DNA from: Acidobacteria bacterium AH-259-L09
GTDB lineage: Bacteria > Acidobacteriota > UBA6911 > RPQK01
Length of the DNA stretch: 6,628 nucleotides
Direction of reading: 5' to 3'
Assembly: GCA_027717875.1 (NCBI GenBank)
Contig: JALLOL010000143.1
Location: forward strand, 1 to 6,628
Every line of letters starts with the position of its first letter. Positions within the stretch are counted from its first letter, which is position 1. Below are positions 6,406 to 6,628 of the stretch, in pieces. The notes below the pieces were generated by a model. That model made no database searches. It saw only the letters and a program-made list of their open reading frames with translations, and had not been told where the DNA came from. The position numbers and the translations under genes are program-made.

Positions 6406-6543
6406 ATGGCAGGCTGGAGGCTTGGGCTGGTGGGTTTTTTGTGGAAAGTCCGACATTCAGACAAAGACAGAGTCCTACGCAGCGATGGTCAGTGGTTCAT
6501 CCGAGCAGATCTGGGGGACCAAGCGAAAGGAGAAGTCTTGTAA
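6406..6543 (+). CDS. Doubtful 45-residue ORF
   Basis: An ATG with GGAG seven bases upstream (6395-6398) opens 45 codons, MAGWRLGLVGFLWKVRHSDK and onward, ending GDQAKGEVL. I do not recognise it. The N-terminal 13 residues are hydrophobic with tryptophans and the rest is charged. The ribosome site and the hairpin ten bases after the stop are its only support. A frame of this length is easily due to chance. Confidence 0.2.
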   Translation: MAGWRLGLVGFLWKVRHSDKDRVLRSDGQWFIRADLGDQAKGEVL

Positions 6544-6553
6544 CCCAACAGCC

Positions 6554-6566
6554 CGGCTAAGAGCCG
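6554..6566 (+). other. Small perfect hairpin
   Basis: CGGCT-AAG-AGCCG is a 5-bp GC-rich stem with a 3-base loop, ten bases after the doubtful ORF. No T-run follows directly, so terminator function is unproven. Confidence 0.3.
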
Positions 6567-6628
6567 CCTACCGCACAAGTCAAATTCCGCCTTTTCTGCC
6601 CCTGCGATCCGGTAGTCTGTTGGAGCAC

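Larger units (their letters stand above)
6294..6628. other. Intergenic stretch without a recognised gene
   Basis: Both strands were read by eye. The longest plausible frame is the 45-codon one at 6406. A bulged hairpin, ATCCG/CGGAT with CCC/GGG inside (6301-6325), directly follows the kinase-tail stop and could be an old transcript end, but has no T-run. CTACCG (6568-6573) and CGGTAG (6610-6615) form a distant inverted pair. Nothing here resembles a promoter pair, RNA gene or insertion-element end. Confidence 0.5.

Noticed and set aside
1824..6628. Genomic island integrated at tRNA-Val
   Set aside because: I saw no second copy of the tRNA 3' end and no integrase gene in the window.
1..6628. 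CRISPR array
   Set aside because: No regularly spaced repeats were found beyond the two-copy repeat at 961-992.

Overview
The window looks like chromosomal DNA of a free-living bacterium. The best guess is Acidobacteriota or a similar environmental lineage. Four things point that way: an exported TolB-propeller/amidohydrolase fusion, Pkn-type kinase pieces with the kind of tail I associate with acidobacterial propeller kinases, a DUF5678-like gene next to a retropepsin-like gene, and an ECF sigma factor with a soluble zinc-finger partner. This placement rests on recalled family resemblance, not on a search.

Layout. At 33-907 an ECF-type sigma factor overlaps a short zinc-finger anti-sigma gene by 4 bp (ATGA). 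Two 14-bp direct repeats at 961-992 follow and touch the end of a convergent minus-strand Smr-domain gene. That gene is best read from GTG at 1608, with a perfect Shine-Dalgarno, to 985. Divergent extended -10 promoters lie between it and tRNA-Val(UAC) at 1824-1899. Next come a DUF5678-like gene (1942-2211) and the start of a retropepsin-like aspartic protease gene (from 2198). The protease is cut off near 2317 by a minus-strand IS630-type transposase remnant. At 2589 a Ser/Thr protein kinase begins but is lost near 2770.

The main gene (2821-6171) encodes a predicted exported 1116-residue protein: signal peptide, WD40-like beta-propeller, acidic linker and amidohydrolase domain. Just after it, at 6210-6293, is what looks like the C-terminal tail of a propeller-type kinase. 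The amidohydrolase gene may therefore sit inside the remains of a kinase gene. The last 335 bases hold two small hairpins, one doubtful 45-codon ORF and no recognisable gene.

How the genes relate: the sigma/anti-sigma pair is a self-contained regulatory module whose targets are not visible. The Smr protein and the tRNA are housekeeping. The 2198-2820 zone is a graveyard of three truncated genes, which suggests repeated insertion and deletion between the tRNA and the amidohydrolase gene. I found no convincing new defence, CRISPR or biosynthetic system.
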